A DNA stretch of 64,000 bases from Ascochyta rabiei (GCF_004011695.2 NC_082416.1:1116001-1180000), one strand, 5' to 3'. Counted from the first letter of the stretch, positions 43,223 to 54,153 are shown. Notes: generated by a model not told the origin, from the sequence alone. Translations and numbers: made by a program.

Positions 43223-44023
43223 ATGTCTAACACCTCCGCGCCCTCCCATCTCACGACTTCGTCCACGAGCAACACCAAATTTCCTCTGTTCGAGGTGCAA
43301 GGCGACAAACCCGTGCACTATGGTATCCTGCTCTTCCCTGGTTTCCAGGCGCTGGACGTCTTCGGCCCTCTTGATGTCTTTAATTCACTTGCAACATTGT
43401 ACAACTACCCTATGAGACTCACCAACCTCGCTGCAAGTCCGGGGTCAGTACCTACGCATCACCCATCGACGAGCAGTCTCATACCGGTCCACGCACATCC
43501 ACTGTCGCGCTTCTCAGAAAACCTGGTCGTTGATCGCACGCTTGACGAGCAGCTCAGCGTTCAAGTGTCAGGACCGAACGGCGAAAGAAACGAGGAAGCA
43601 ATCGATGTCCTCATTGTGCCTGGCGGTATTGGCGTACGTGGTGATGTCGCACAGCACATCGACTTCGTTAGGAATATGTATCCGTCTCTCAAATCAGTCT
43701 TGTCCATATGTACTGGATCGACAATCTTGGCCCGTGCCGGTATTCTGGATGGCCGCCGCGCCACGACCAACAAAAGAGCATACAAATGGGCGACCAGCAC
43801 CGGGCCGAACGTTCATTGGGCCGCCAAAGCCAGATGGGTGGTAGATGGAAACATCGTGACTAGCTCTGGCATATCCGCAGGTATTGATGCGTCGTACGCT
43901 TTTGTAGCGTTGAACTACGGGGAGCATATTGCAGCAAGCCTGGCGGATAGTGCAGAGTACGTTCGCTGGATGGACCCCGAACACGATCCCTTCAGCATTA
44001 GGTGGAATGTCACCCAAGAGTGA
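43223..44023 (+). CDS. DJ-1/PfpI family protein (isonitrile hydratase-like)
   Basis: Predicted cytosolic protein of 266 aa, single exon. The fold begins with VHYGILLFPGFQALDVFGPLD (about 31-51), then DVLIVPGGIGVRGD (129-141) and the nucleophile elbow SICTGSTILARAGILDGRRAT with Cys163. This arrangement is that of the class I glutamine-amidotransferase-like DJ-1/PfpI superfamily, closest in pattern to isonitrile hydratases and AraC-associated sensor domains. The later GISAGIDASYAFV segment is also typical. No DNA-binding part is attached. The frame is open upstream to 43118, but MSNTSAPSH at 43223 is the more reasonable start since the upstream part is Arg-rich and unlike the family. The substrate is unknown. 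Confidence 0.85.
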   Translation: MSNTSAPSHLTTSSTSNTKFPLFEVQGDKPVHYGILLFPGFQALDVFGPLDVFNSLATLYNYPMRLTNLAASPGSVPTHHPSTSSLIPVHAHPLSRFSENLVVDRTLDEQLSVQVSGPNGERNEEAIDVLIVPGGIGVRGDVAQHIDFVRNMYPSLKSVLSICTGSTILARAGILDGRRATTNKRAYKWATSTGPNVHWAAKARWVVDGNIVTSSGISAGIDASYAFVALNYGEHIAASLADSAEYVRWMDPEHDPFSIRWNVTQE

Positions 44024-44308
44024 GAATGATATCGTGCGATTCGTCTAACCAAGATGACCTGCATCCTCATGCGCGATCATCTTGGTGGGTACTTGTCACT
44101 CCGAAGAAGTAAAGCAAGGTCTTACTAGCGGCTTAAGCAAACAGTTCGCGAAGATGCGACTTCACTTACTACACCTATTGTGGTCCATGTACACAATGGC
44201 ATCTGTGATGGTGTTATCCGTCGAATGTTTGCTCAGAATGACCACGCTTCAAGTTCCTAAATTTTCTCAATTCTACGTTGTCTTCACTTTTACATCAATT
44301 ACAGCCCT

Positions 44309-45301
44309 ATGATGCCACAACAGCGTCGAAAGAGATCCGCACTTGGTTCAAGGCCCAAGCTTCTCAAGCCTGACTACTTTGCTCCTTTCCTTGCAGACAT
44401 TCAAGGCAAGCTTGGTGAAAGTTGGGTGTTCTACGAGGAGTGCATGGATGGCATCTTAGACGCAGCGGCTAGTCAGCAAGATACTATCGCGTGGTTGGAA
44501 CAAATGCAGCAACTTGTCGATGGTTATGACACTGTCACATTCAGTCATGAAGGTGTTCTCTTTCTCCTCGGAGGCATGGGCATCCAGCTGCCTAAACAAC
44601 GAAACTGGGGTGAAGGAGAGAAACATCACGTCGGCATCCGCAGTTCACCTCCACTTTTACCAGTCGAGCTCTCTGCAGCGCCACATTCTCCACGTGTTGA
44701 TAACATGGCTACCCTTCCATTACGTCCGCACAACACCATGGCCTCTCTACTCCCCCATCGATCGCTTCAACCAACACTCCCATCACATACACCTCACACT
44801 CAGCAAGAGCAGCAGCGGCAAGCACCCAGCTTTCTCGATCGAACACAGAGAGTACTGCCTTTCGACTTCAGCGCATCCACACAGCCAGTGCTGACCCTAC
44901 CCAAGGATCTCAAGGCCTTTTACTATCCACCCGAGCAGATCATCTTGACAGAAAACCACGTTCCCCCACCACCAAACCCACTCAGAAAACACTCGAGCAA
45001 CCCGGTCTTCTTTACCGACCCACCGCTCAGAGAAGATGTTGCTGAACTCTTTGGTCACGCGGTTCGCGGCGAGAACAGTAACAGCCGTAACGTCTCGCAA
45101 ATGCGATCAAGCACTATCGCTTTCTACACAATAAAGAGGCAGACTCTACCTTACCATCCAAGCGACGATGACATGCTAGTGTGGATGAAACGATTAGGTA
45201 GTGGCGAAGATGATCAGGCAGGCGGCGGTGAAGTGAAGCAGGCAGATTGGGTAGGGAGTACCTGGCCGACATGGAATCTCCGATTTGACTTGGAGCTATA
45301 A
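44309..45301 (+). CDS. Hypothetical protein
   Basis: A single-exon frame of 330 aa. The N-terminal part (residues 20-100) is helical, with DYFAPFLADIQGKLGESW and LEQMQQLVDGYDTVTFSHEGVLFLL. The middle is Pro/His/Gln-rich and likely disordered, and the C-terminus holds FYTIKRQTLPYHPSDDDMLVWMKRL and a Trp-rich ending. There is no signal peptide, membrane segment or recognised domain. The open frame covers all of the space between neighbours and its composition is normal, so it is likely real. The second Met is an equally possible start. Confidence 0.65.
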   Translation: MMPQQRRKRSALGSRPKLLKPDYFAPFLADIQGKLGESWVFYEECMDGILDAAASQQDTIAWLEQMQQLVDGYDTVTFSHEGVLFLLGGMGIQLPKQRNWGEGEKHHVGIRSSPPLLPVELSAAPHSPRVDNMATLPLRPHNTMASLLPHRSLQPTLPSHTPHTQQEQQRQAPSFLDRTQRVLPFDFSASTQPVLTLPKDLKAFYYPPEQIILTENHVPPPPNPLRKHSSNPVFFTDPPLREDVAELFGHAVRGENSNSRNVSQMRSSTIAFYTIKRQTLPYHPSDDDMLVWMKRLGSGEDDQAGGGEVKQADWVGSTWPTWNLRFDLEL

Positions 45302-45555
45302 CCAAGGCCCTGGGAGCATTTCATGGTCATCTCAAGGCTCTTTGTATCGGACAAGGCGTGCATTTTGCTCAAAATGGGGCGAACTAAGATACGTACGTTC
45401 GACAGCAGGAGTTGTTGTATAAGAATGGCCCAAAATTTGCCTCTTGAGTTAAAGTCGATTACAACAAGATCTGGGCTGCGTACCCATATCATCGATACTT
45501 CTATCGTTCTATACATGTTGGTCCTTGGGTGAGCGTACGCGCAGCAAAATTCACC

Positions 45556-46473
45556 CTACAAACCCTTCACCACTTGCTGAACGACTTCGTCCAGGCTTTC
45601 CTCTTCCAGTCCCAACAAATCGTTCGCAAAAGCTTCTCTTTTTTTCCAATCCGCCGCAACTACACCCCAAATCGCAACAACCTCCTCGCGGGCATCGTGA
45701 TCTCCCTCCAGCATCTTGGGCCTGACCTTTTTCAGCCCCTCCTCACTGTCTTCGTCGATCCTTTCGAACTTGTCCCCTGTCGCTTTCTCCAGCGCAGCAA
45801 GCACCTCTAATTGTGTGACGTACAAGCTGTGAATATACAGCAGCTTGTTCTCCGTCTCCTTCGGCTTTTCCAGAATCTTGACCACGGCAGTGCCGATGAA
45901 GGGAAGCGTCGATGCAGAGAACTTGATGTTGCCGCCATCAAGTAGGTACGCCTTGCGTCCTCTAACGTCGAACTTCAACAACCCATTACCAAGACCCCAG
46001 TCGAAAAAGTGCGCGTTAATCAGACTCGTCCAAGTCAGCTTTCCTCTGTTACCATCCCGCTCTTGTTTTTCCAGCTCAACCAGATAGTCACGGATTCCCT
46101 TCTTGCCTTTCATCAGCGGCAAGATCTCATTTGTCTTCTCATCAGCAGAGTCACAGCTACCAAAATCGGCTGGCATCACTCGCTTCACACCTCCTTTGAA
46201 GGCGGCGTCGATGAGCTTTCTTTGCTGCTCCACCTGGCTTCCAGCAATGGCAATGACGAGGGCATCGATTTCCTTTTCTTTAAATTCTTGCGCGATAGCA
46301 TATACGTTCAAGTCGTCTGGTACGGTGATGACTTGTGTCTTGGGATACACTGAGTTCGAGGACTGGCGGTTGATGACCCAGACATTGAACTCGGACTTCT
46401 TGAGTGCGTCGAGGACAGGTTTCCCCAAAGTACCGGTGCCACCAATGATGGCCACGTTCTGGATGACGGACAT
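45556..46473 (-). CDS. NmrA-like / isoflavone-reductase-type NAD(P)-binding protein
   Basis: Predicted cytosolic atypical short-chain dehydrogenase of 305 aa, single exon. The Rossmann entry motif GGTGTLG stands at residues 11-17 (VAIIGGTGTLGKPVLDAL). VWVINRQSS marks the end of the second strand; GVKRVMPADFGSCDS matches the VKRFxPSEFG block of the isoflavone-reductase-like group. The length is normal for the family. It could reduce a small aromatic substrate or, as for NmrA itself, only sense redox state. The frame stays open upstream to 46629, but that extension enters the end of a transposon; MSVIQNVAIIGG at 46473 puts the Rossmann fold at the N-terminus and is preferred. The transposon end lies 146 bp before this start. 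Confidence 0.88.
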   Translation of the reverse strand: MSVIQNVAIIGGTGTLGKPVLDALKKSEFNVWVINRQSSNSVYPKTQVITVPDDLNVYAIAQEFKEKEIDALVIAIAGSQVEQQRKLIDAAFKGGVKRVMPADFGSCDSADEKTNEILPLMKGKKGIRDYLVELEKQERDGNRGKLTWTSLINAHFFDWGLGNGLLKFDVRGRKAYLLDGGNIKFSASTLPFIGTAVVKILEKPKETENKLLYIHSLYVTQLEVLAALEKATGDKFERIDEDSEEGLKKVRPKMLEGDHDAREEVVAIWGVVAADWKKREAFANDLLGLEEESLDEVVQQVVKGL

Positions 46474-46619
46474 TTCTTGCAGTTCAACAGGTGTGTTCGG
46501 TTCGTGGTTTGTGTGCGTGGTGTCTGGGTTTTGAATCTTTTGGTGAGTACTGCAGTCACGGTAATGGCGTTGGTGGGGTGCTCTGCTCTGTGGGGAAGGA
46601 CGTGCGCTTACGCACGCTA

Positions 46620-46659
46620 CCGTGTCCATGCGCGCAACAACCGGAGTCGCGCAACAACC
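46620..46659 (+). repeat. Left terminal inverted repeat of transposon 2
   Basis: Starts CCGTGTCCATGCGCGC and matches the reverse complement of 48709-48748 with two transitions. Holds two copies of a GCGCAACAACC box. Confidence 0.92.
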
Positions 46660-48708
46660 AAATCATCACAACTACACCATACTTTAACGCGTTATAACTT
46701 AACAACTATAGCAGCTATTAATAAAGCGCTTACAGCAATTAATACGCTAAAACTAGGCAAAAAACTTGTGTATCAGCATTTTGCTACTAGGTTTAGCATT
46801 AACTGCGTAACTCTAGCTTAGAGACACAAGCACGTTCAGGACTCCTAGAAGACTAAGGACATTAACCAGCAACGTTTAACGCTATAATAGGAGATAGAGC
46901 TTATAAAGTATATAGAGTTGCTTAGTACTTGTTACTTACTACCTACTAGAGAGATAATCCAGAATTTTGCGTTGCTAGTAGCTTAAAATCTAGTTAGTAA
47001 GAGCTGGGTTACCTGCTTTATTAACAAGTACTCTATCTATCTTATCTTATATTACTCTACTAAGATAGATTAACTATATTATAACGCTAATTCCTATAAT
47101 AAATATATACTCTACTTTAACCTGCTACAGCATAAAATCTCTAAATACTCTATTAAGAGTTGCTATATATATAATATAGATAAGAAGGGCTTTATAATTA
47201 GTATTATAGGCAGGATAAAACATATATTTAGTAAGCGTATATAGATAAAGGGAGAGATTAAAGCATCTATCTAGGATAGTAACTAAGCTTAGCAGACGCT
47301 TATAGCGTGTGTGTGTAGTAATAGAACAGTACTACTACTAGGCATTATCTATAAGTTAGCTAACGCTAGCATTAAATTAGACTAGGTAGCTAAAATCAAG
47401 CTAGGAAAACACTCTGTAATAGTTACATTATCTTCCTTAGGGTAGACAAATAGGGATATAGGCCTTGCCTAGCTTAAGTAGGTGTTTAATTGCTACACTA
47501 AAGAGAAAGCACAAAGAAAGTAGAGGCTTTTAATACTAGATAGCTATAGATCCTACGTAATAATAGACTTTATTAAGTACTATAATAACTATAAGATCCT
47601 CCTAGCTGTCCTTCCCCCTTACTTAACCTAAATGCTCTAGCTGCTTAATATAGTGCTATTTAAGCCTCTATTAACAGTATACTTAAAAGTAGTTATAACA
47701 CACATCTATAAGGCTTAAAATAACACACCTATTACTAGAGCAGACTTCTTCTACCTATTCTAGCCAGCGTAGATGTGTAGCTTTACTAAAAAGCTAATAC
47801 TTAAGTCCTTTAAGGCAACAGGTATCTATCTACTTAATCCTAACATTATCCTCTACTGCTTTGTTAAAACACTAGAGAGCTTAGATTTAGATAGGTCCTT
47901 ATTATCTGTTTATAGCAATAAGGATTAGCTTAAAATAGAGATGTTGTTACAGCATGTGGTTAAAAACTAGAGTAAGAGTAACATTAAAAAGATAAGACAA
48001 TTAATCTACTATATCTTAGTTAAAACCTTACTCCTCTAGCATAAGATAGATAGCCTTAAAAAGACTCTAAAGACACAGAAGAAGCACAAAAAGAAGAGCA
48101 AAACCTTAGACTTGCAGTAACAGCAGGAGTACTATAGTAGTGCAGTGTTCTAGTTACCTAGAAAGGTTAATAAAGCATGCTTCTATAAGCAAGTTAGACA
48201 ACGTAAGAAGAAGAAGGAGAGGCTTAGAAAAGCTACTAGTAAGGAAGTAGCAGCTGCTAAGAAGCTGGTTAAGGAGAAGGAGAAGGAGGAGAGGTGTGTA
48301 GCGCAAGAGGCAGCTAAGGTAGTGCGTAAGAAGAAGAAGGCTAATACAGCAAATTAGAAGGCTAAACAGAAGGCTAAAAAGCAGTATTAATAACAAGAGC
48401 TTAATGCTGCAAAAGCTATATAATTACCTTAAAAAGGTAAAAAGAAAGCTTTATAAGCAACCTAGCTAAAAAAGTGTTAAAAATATAGTCTTAGGGATAA
48501 TGTTAGTAGTTGTAGTCCCCTATTGCTGTCCCTAGCTCCCCCACTTAAAACCACATCACGTGGCCGCAACGTTAAGTTACCAGCCAAATTTAAATAGTAC
48601 ATCTTTTTTATAAGTAATTAATTAGTACTACACTACAAAATTATAAAATAATAGCTGTTGTAGGTGGCTCTATAGCCTTATCTAATTTTAAGCGTTAAGG
48701 TGGTTTTC

Positions 48709-48748
48709 GGTTGTTGCGCGACTCCGGTCGTTGCGCGCACGGACACGG
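48709..48748 (-). repeat. Right terminal inverted repeat of transposon 2
   Basis: Partner of 46620-46659, followed by the TA target duplication. One of its two GCGCAACAACC-type boxes has G in place of A. Confidence 0.92.
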
Positions 48749-49495
48749 TATCTGGAATGCTCTGCATGTTTAGTTTGTATTTATTCTGTGACTACTCTGA
48801 GCATCTTGACTTATACTGTGCTATATCACCTGCCAATTCATCTTACTAACCGTGAATGTTTCAAAGCATCATTGCCACTGTTTATGCAACTACGCATGTT
48901 GAGAAGGGCGCGCCGCGCTTCTGACATGTACCCTCGTCAGGATTGGGAAGGCGCGAACGACTTCACTCGAATGCTTCGGCTCTGCCATGATATGTTCATA
49001 AGGCTGCTCACGATTAGACTCTGTAGTGTAGTTTCGTAGGGTTTCAAGCGAAGTCGTGGTGAGCATGCTATAGACGTGCACCACCAGCCTTCTTACAGCT
49101 GCATTTTTGTATTTACAAGACGTCGGGCTTGCTGGAGTTGCAAGACGAAAGAGCAGATTGGTACGGCCAACCGAATTTGATATTGGTCAAAGTAGACGTG
49201 ATACACGTTGATCGGTGATCGATGGTCAGACGGCGAGCCTTACGGTTTCTTCCTCGACATGGCGTGACCAAGGATCGAACCACCACATCTTACGACACAA
49301 CACACCACTTGGGCACACAGACGGGCGCCTCGCGCACTATGGATACCTCATCTCAAGATAGCGATGTGTATTATAAAGACACTGGGCTCGACTGGTTAGA
49401 GATTTGATATTTACCGACATCATCCCGCCAATTCGTCTGCAACAACATCAATACTATATCACAACTTGCACATCACATAAGCCCGAATTTTCAGC
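48749..49495. other. Intergenic region, no gene seen
   Basis: About 750 bp between the second transposon and the protoglobin gene. Composition is normal again right after the element. No supported gene; the right half is the protoglobin promoter and leader. Confidence 0.5.
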
Positions 49496-50466
49496 ATGGC
49501 TCCTCTACAGCGCCGCCCGATGCAACACATCGACCGCCGAGACCTGTACACAAATCTCGAAACGCGGATACAATATCTACAATCGTTCCTTGATTTTAGT
49601 TCACGTAGGTACATTCGACTCTTTTCCATTTCAGATACTGATCATTTGAAGGCGATATCGAAAACCTTACTATTGGAGCCAAGTACATACGAGCACTCAT
49701 CCCAGCCGTGGTGAACATTGTCTACAAGAAGCTATTGCAATATGACATTACAGCGCGAGCGTTTGAGACAAGATCAACATCATACGAAGGACCGGTTGAT
49801 CCTAATCTCAGTGAAACATCGCCTCAGATCATGCACCGCAAGATGTTCTTGCGCGGATATTTGAACAAGCTGTGCAGCGATCCTTCCAAAATGGAGTTCT
49901 GGGAGTATCTTGACAAGGTGGGCATGATGCACGTCGGTCAAGGACGTGCACACCCGCTGCATGTCGAATACGTCCACATCGGCATTACACTGTCTTTTGT
50001 TCAGGACATCCTGACAGAGGCCATTTTGTCGCACCCAAAGATGAAGATGGACCGCAAGATTGGGCTAGTCAAAGCGCTCTCCAAAGTGATCTGGATTCAG
50101 AACGACCTTTTCGCGAAGTGGTACGTCCGTGATGGTGACGAGTTCACCGACGACGCTCTTGCCCCAGAGATCGAGCCTGAAGGCTACCTGCACGGGAAGA
50201 AGATTCTGCACGATGGAAGTGAGAGTGAAAGCGAGATTGAAGATGCAACCATGGCAGCTGGGTCGTGTCCTTTCAAAAATCTGGCACCACAACCACACGG
50301 CGACGGAACATTGCGGCAGAGCATGGAGAGGGTAAGCCTAGCTGAGTCTCCACAGAAAGAGGGAGTTTGTTCGCCGGGAGCCGAAAACATCCGCACTGCT
50401 CCAACATCGCCAAATGGGCGAACATGTCCTGCGAGCACGATACCACGAGCGGTGAGCAATGCATAG
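49496..50466 (+). CDS. Protoglobin-domain protein
   Basis: Predicted haem-binding globin-like protein of 307 aa, exons 49496-49604 and 49652-50466. Splicing joins FLDFSS to RDIENLTIGAKYIRALIPAVVN in frame; the acceptor TTTGAAG (49651) has a TACTGATC branch site. Residues about 10-195 follow the protoglobin / globin-coupled-sensor pattern: an N-terminal RDLYTNLETRIQYLQSFL helix, the IPAVVNIVYKKLLQYD helix, then MHVGQGRAHPLHVEYVHIGITLSFVQDIL with a His suited as haem ligand. The C-terminal about 100 residues are acidic then Ser/Pro-rich and disordered (GSESESEIED). No output domain such as a kinase or cyclase is fused. In other organisms these domains bind O2, CO or NO. Possible role in gas or redox sensing; haem binding is inferred. 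Confidence 0.85.
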
Positions 50467-52251
50467 ATGTCCGGTGAACGGGGCCCGCACAGTGGGTTGT
50501 GGAGCAATGCAGTTCGCACATGTCGGTCTCTCCAGACCAGACTTTGGAGAAGGACTTTGTAGATATTTTCCCGTGCACATTTTGTGTTTACCGGGACCCA
50601 CTGGCCTTTCAGGTACTCGTCGTCATGGTTGACCTGAATCGAGGCCAGGCAAGGACAGCACACCTTGCGCAAGGGACGCTGGAGGCTAGTAACTTTGTAC
50701 GGTTTTTTGATAGATCTCTGTACCTGCATTGGGGCTCTAGGTGCCTGTTATTCGCTCACATGATCGAAATGGAATTACATGTTATCGTACACCCCACATC
50801 CAGCGAAGCTGTGATTTGTGTTCTGGAAGACACGAGGCGATCTATTGTTTCGCGAAATCACGGAGAGCCCGGGATTCCGGTTGGACTGTAGCGATGGACA
50901 AGACCGGAGGCCTGCCCGCGTGCCGCGGCCTAGCCTCGGAGAGCCAGCAGCAGCACGCTTTGAAGCTGGACTCTGGCATGGCGGTGGGCAGCTTCACGCT
51001 CACCGACAGACTGGAGGAGCTTTGGCGACCAGTCCAGGCTGCATGCGCACAGTAGTGGCCCACAGAACGGCAAGGTCGATCCTTTCAGTAGGGCGACGAG
51101 ACAGCGCATCATGGTGTTGAGCCGTTTCAGCGTGGCTGAGCGCAGAAAGCAGCGGAACTGAGGTGGCGCTTGGCTCTTCGATCGTCTTGACGGACTTGCG
51201 CAGGTCGACGTTCCACAGCGACGACGCGGCCCACCCCGCCGAAATTGATTGCGAGGCGCTCTGAGCGTTTGGGATGTGTACTCGCCAGGAGGGATCTGGC
51301 TGCGCCGGTGTGCTATGGGCCCGTGCACCGCGGAGGCCCATGCGCGACGTGACCTAACGGCGCTGAGACAGTTGCTGCCAGCAAACGTTGGACAAGCCAG
51401 CCAAACTTAGTGATGCGCCCCCCAGAGCCAGGAGGCCCACCATGATGTAGGCCCAAACCTACGTACGACTCACTGGCGACGAGTGGCAGCGGCGAGGGGA
51501 GGGCGTGAGGACGCGCGGGCGTGCACACACATGCACACATTCACACCTCCACACGCATCGCGAGCGCTCCAGGCCACTCGGTCTCACGGGCAAACGTGCA
51601 AGATAGCCTGCGATGGAAATTCGCTCATGATGTATTGCGATGCCAACAGCCAAGCGGCATTCCACGGTAGGAAAGGTATGACACGAAGCCAATCGCAGCC
51701 GCCCCTGATCGGCTACATTGGCTTTGGCTGCGCTTCGGGACTAGCGTCGAAATAAGCGTGCAGCGCTCCATAGCAAGAGCAGCCCCCCCAACTTCCCAAC
51801 TTCCCAACTTTGGTCGCAAACAACACAACCGCCATCTCCCTCTCACACCCTCTCCTCCCACCACGCCACCTCTGCACGGCTTCTTGTAGCGCTGCAAAGC
51901 TGCTGCACGCCCGTCTCTAGGATCGCGATCTGTTCACCCAGTATTCGGATTCCCCAGTGTTGATTTTCCCGTCCATCGGCCGATCTGCGCTCTTACACAC
52001 CACGTCACCACAACTCCTTAGCTGCCTGTTGTTGCCCTTCTTGCACTCTCTCTCCACACCTTCTTGATACCCAATACACCTTCTAATATCGCGCAATTTT
52101 CAACACTCTTCTTCCAGTCTCTGCGCACTTCGCTGCTGCGCCTGCCACACCGTTGTTCAACGGCGTGACTGACTTTTGGACTTGAATGCGCCTGACTATC
52201 GCCACGACAGATGAGCACTGTTGTCTCTAGCCTTCCACTTCTTCACTCTCA
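50467..52251. other. Long upstream region of the zinc finger gene
   Basis: About 1.8 kb. 51480-51560 has CAC-rich repeats, and 51782-51810 has tandem ACTTCCCA units. From about 51830 to 52250 the plus strand is pyrimidine-rich, which suggests a core promoter and a long 5' leader for the gene that starts at 52252. No coding sequence is supported. Confidence 0.5.
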
Positions 52252-54153
52252 ATGCAGTCCATGTTCCGCCTCCCATGGAGTACCGAGTCGCCAGGCGACA
52301 GGATCATGGAGAAGGCTACGCTGCACAAGTCAAGACCGATGCCGGTCGTTGAAATCCCCGCTTTCAACATGAATCAAATCAAGCGCAAGGCGACGGATAG
52401 CCCCGAGCCGGCATCGACGCAGCATGCGCACGTTGTGAAGAAGTGGAAGAGCGCGCAAGGCGAGATGAAGCCCGCCGCCGCCAAGACTAGTGCGAACTTT
52501 GCGGACGCTGTGGCGATGGAAAGCTCGAAGCCCGAAGATGCACAGAGCATGCCTCAGACTGCTTCTGCGCATGTTCTGGAATCGCGGCCTAAGGCGCAAT
52601 TACCGAGGAAGGACAGTGTGCTGAAGAGCAAGACGTCGAAACCGCAGCAGGCAAATGTGAAGTCCGAGACCGCCAGCACTCCTGAAATCTCCAACGCAAC
52701 AAATTTGACTGCTGCTCAACAAGCGATCGAGGCGCAAATCAGCTACGAGATCCTTTTGAAGCACAACGAACTTCGTCTTATCGAGCAAGAGTTGGCCAAG
52801 TGTCAGGTTTCCATGGAGCAGCTCAGGCGTTGTTCGATGATCCCATTCCCAGGCACTGAGGGTCTCTCCGACAACCTCAGTCAAGGTGTCGGCGCTGCTC
52901 TGCAACCACCCACCGGCTACACGGAGCCTCAATTTGCTGCGCCCTGGGGAGTCACCGACGGTCCATACACTCGTCATTACGCCAAGTGGTTGATCTCGGA
53001 CATGCAGTTCGACTCCATGTCTCATCGTGCGCTCGCTCAGCAGACTCAGAGTTACTTTGGTGCTGGTGAGGGCAGGACGACGCGCGCCAGCTTCGGTGAT
53101 TATCATCATGCGAACAAGGGCCGCACGTCGCGAACTTCGACTGGAATGTTGAAGCTCCCGCCTCTCGGTGAAAATCCAGCACCAGCACCAAAGATTGACC
53201 CTCTGCTGCACAAGCGATCTACCGACGGTCAGTGGGTACGATTGTACTGCGCCCAGTGCGGTCACAGCAACTTCTCCAACACGCAAGGCTTCCTCAACCA
53301 CTGCCGCATTAAGCACAGCCTGGTGTTCAAGAGCCACGACCAGGCAGCCATCGCCTGCGGTGTCCCTGTGGATATCAACGAGGCTGGTCAACCGGTCACT
53401 GCGACCGAGCCTGTCAGCACTCCGGCCTCGGCACCTGCAGTGTCATTTTCCATGCCTGCTACGCCTGGTATCGTGAACCCTCTCGCAGCCCAGCCCAGCC
53501 TATCTCAGCAGGCCAAGGACGTCTACCGCGATTTCAACGCTGCGCCACGTGAGGAATCGCAGCCGACCGCAGTCGACTTCACTGGCTCACTGTCAACACC
53601 GCATCTGAGCGCTTTGGCTCAAAAACGCGGCTTCGAGGGCAACCTGGAGGAGCTTGTCACTACGGCTCGATCCAAGGTTGATCTTGACGCGATCGAGCAT
53701 TCAGATGACGATCTCGCGGACACCACTGCAGCTCCGACCCCGGTCAATGCCAACCCGCCTCAGCTAGCGCGCCTTCCCGTTAGCGCCCCCAACAAAGCGC
53801 CTGCAAGCAAGGCCCCCTTGGCACGGCCAGGCAGTAGGAAGGGCAACCAAGCCAGTCACGCCAGACTTCCGTTTTCGTTCCCATCGCCCGTCAAGTCAGA
53901 GTGTGATGAGCACATGCCAGACTCGCCGTTGGACCTCAGCCCTCACACTGTTGAGTCCAACCCCGGTCTAGTAAGCGACCACGACGACGATGACGACGAC
54001 GAGGATGATGCGCACAGCCAGCCCGACTTCATGCTTCACGACGATGTCGTTGTCGAGGATGCGAGCGACGTTGAAGGCTCGCACGAGCGCGCAAGCTCTC
54101 GCCATGGGCTCAATAGCTGTTGCGAGAAGGGTGAGATGAGCCACAAGCATTAG
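52252..54153 (+). CDS. Ahc1-like C2H2 zinc finger protein
   Basis: A single-exon frame of 633 aa, predicted nuclear. The only folded part that I recognise is a C2H2-type finger near residues 332-360: YCAQCGHSNFSNTQGFLNHCRIKH, whose spacing and Q-G-F-x-N-H-C-R pattern match the finger of Ahc1, a subunit of the ADA histone acetyltransferase complex. After it comes SLVFKSHDQAAIACGVPVD, also part of this family. A helical region at about 155-200 (AIEAQISYEILLKHNELRLIEQELAKCQ) probably forms a coiled coil. The rest is disordered, with a run of Asp near residue 580. Link to an ADA/SAGA-type complex is inferred from the finger. The gene is followed at once by ordinary intergenic DNA; its leader is long. 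Confidence 0.78.
   Translation: MQSMFRLPWSTESPGDRIMEKATLHKSRPMPVVEIPAFNMNQIKRKATDSPEPASTQHAHVVKKWKSAQGEMKPAAAKTSANFADAVAMESSKPEDAQSMPQTASAHVLESRPKAQLPRKDSVLKSKTSKPQQANVKSETASTPEISNATNLTAAQQAIEAQISYEILLKHNELRLIEQELAKCQVSMEQLRRCSMIPFPGTEGLSDNLSQGVGAALQPPTGYTEPQFAAPWGVTDGPYTRHYAKWLISDMQFDSMSHRALAQQTQSYFGAGEGRTTRASFGDYHHANKGRTSRTSTGMLKLPPLGENPAPAPKIDPLLHKRSTDGQWVRLYCAQCGHSNFSNTQGFLNHCRIKHSLVFKSHDQAAIACGVPVDINEAGQPVTATEPVSTPASAPAVSFSMPATPGIVNPLAAQPSLSQQAKDVYRDFNAAPREESQPTAVDFTGSLSTPHLSALAQKRGFEGNLEELVTTARSKVDLDAIEHSDDDLADTTAAPTPVNANPPQLARLPVSAPNKAPASKAPLARPGSRKGNQASHARLPFSFPSPVKSECDEHMPDSPLDLSPHTVESNPGLVSDHDDDDDDEDDAHSQPDFMLHDDVVVEDASDVEGSHERASSRHGLNSCCEKGEMSHKH

Larger units (their letters stand above)
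46620..48748 (+). mobile_element. RIP-degraded pogo-type DNA transposon with different ends
   Basis: A complete 2129 bp element with inverted ends (first 40 bp differ by two transitions) and TA on both sides (46618-46619, 48749-48750). Plus-strand frames show transposase with many TAG/TAA stops. An N-terminal Tc5/CENP-B-type DNA-binding part is visible near 46870-47030 (QQRLTL, EIELIKYIEL, PTREIIQNFA, SWVTCFI). The DDE_1 core follows: YNIDKKGFIISIIGRIK near 47180, LLILDSYRSYVIIDF near 47525 and AVLPPYLT near 47600. The long C-terminus is Lys-rich (KKKKERLRKATSKEVAAAKK near 48200). The stops again fit CAG/CAA-to-TAG/TAA changes. Its ends do not match those of the element at 10.9 kb, so it belongs to another family. 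Confidence 0.9.

Noticed and set aside
46474..46629. 52-codon N-terminal extension of the NmrA-like reductase
   Set aside because: It enters the terminal repeat of the transposon, and the Rossmann motif expected at the N-terminus begins right after the ATG at 46473.
49255..49295. TTCGATC segment on the minus strand resembling a tRNA T loop
   Set aside because: The flanking bases do not pair into a T stem and no acceptor or anticodon arm is found.
52600..53391. Minus-strand frame of 263 codons opposite the zinc finger gene
   Set aside because: Overlaps the recognised Ahc1-like finger on the plus strand and has no family features.
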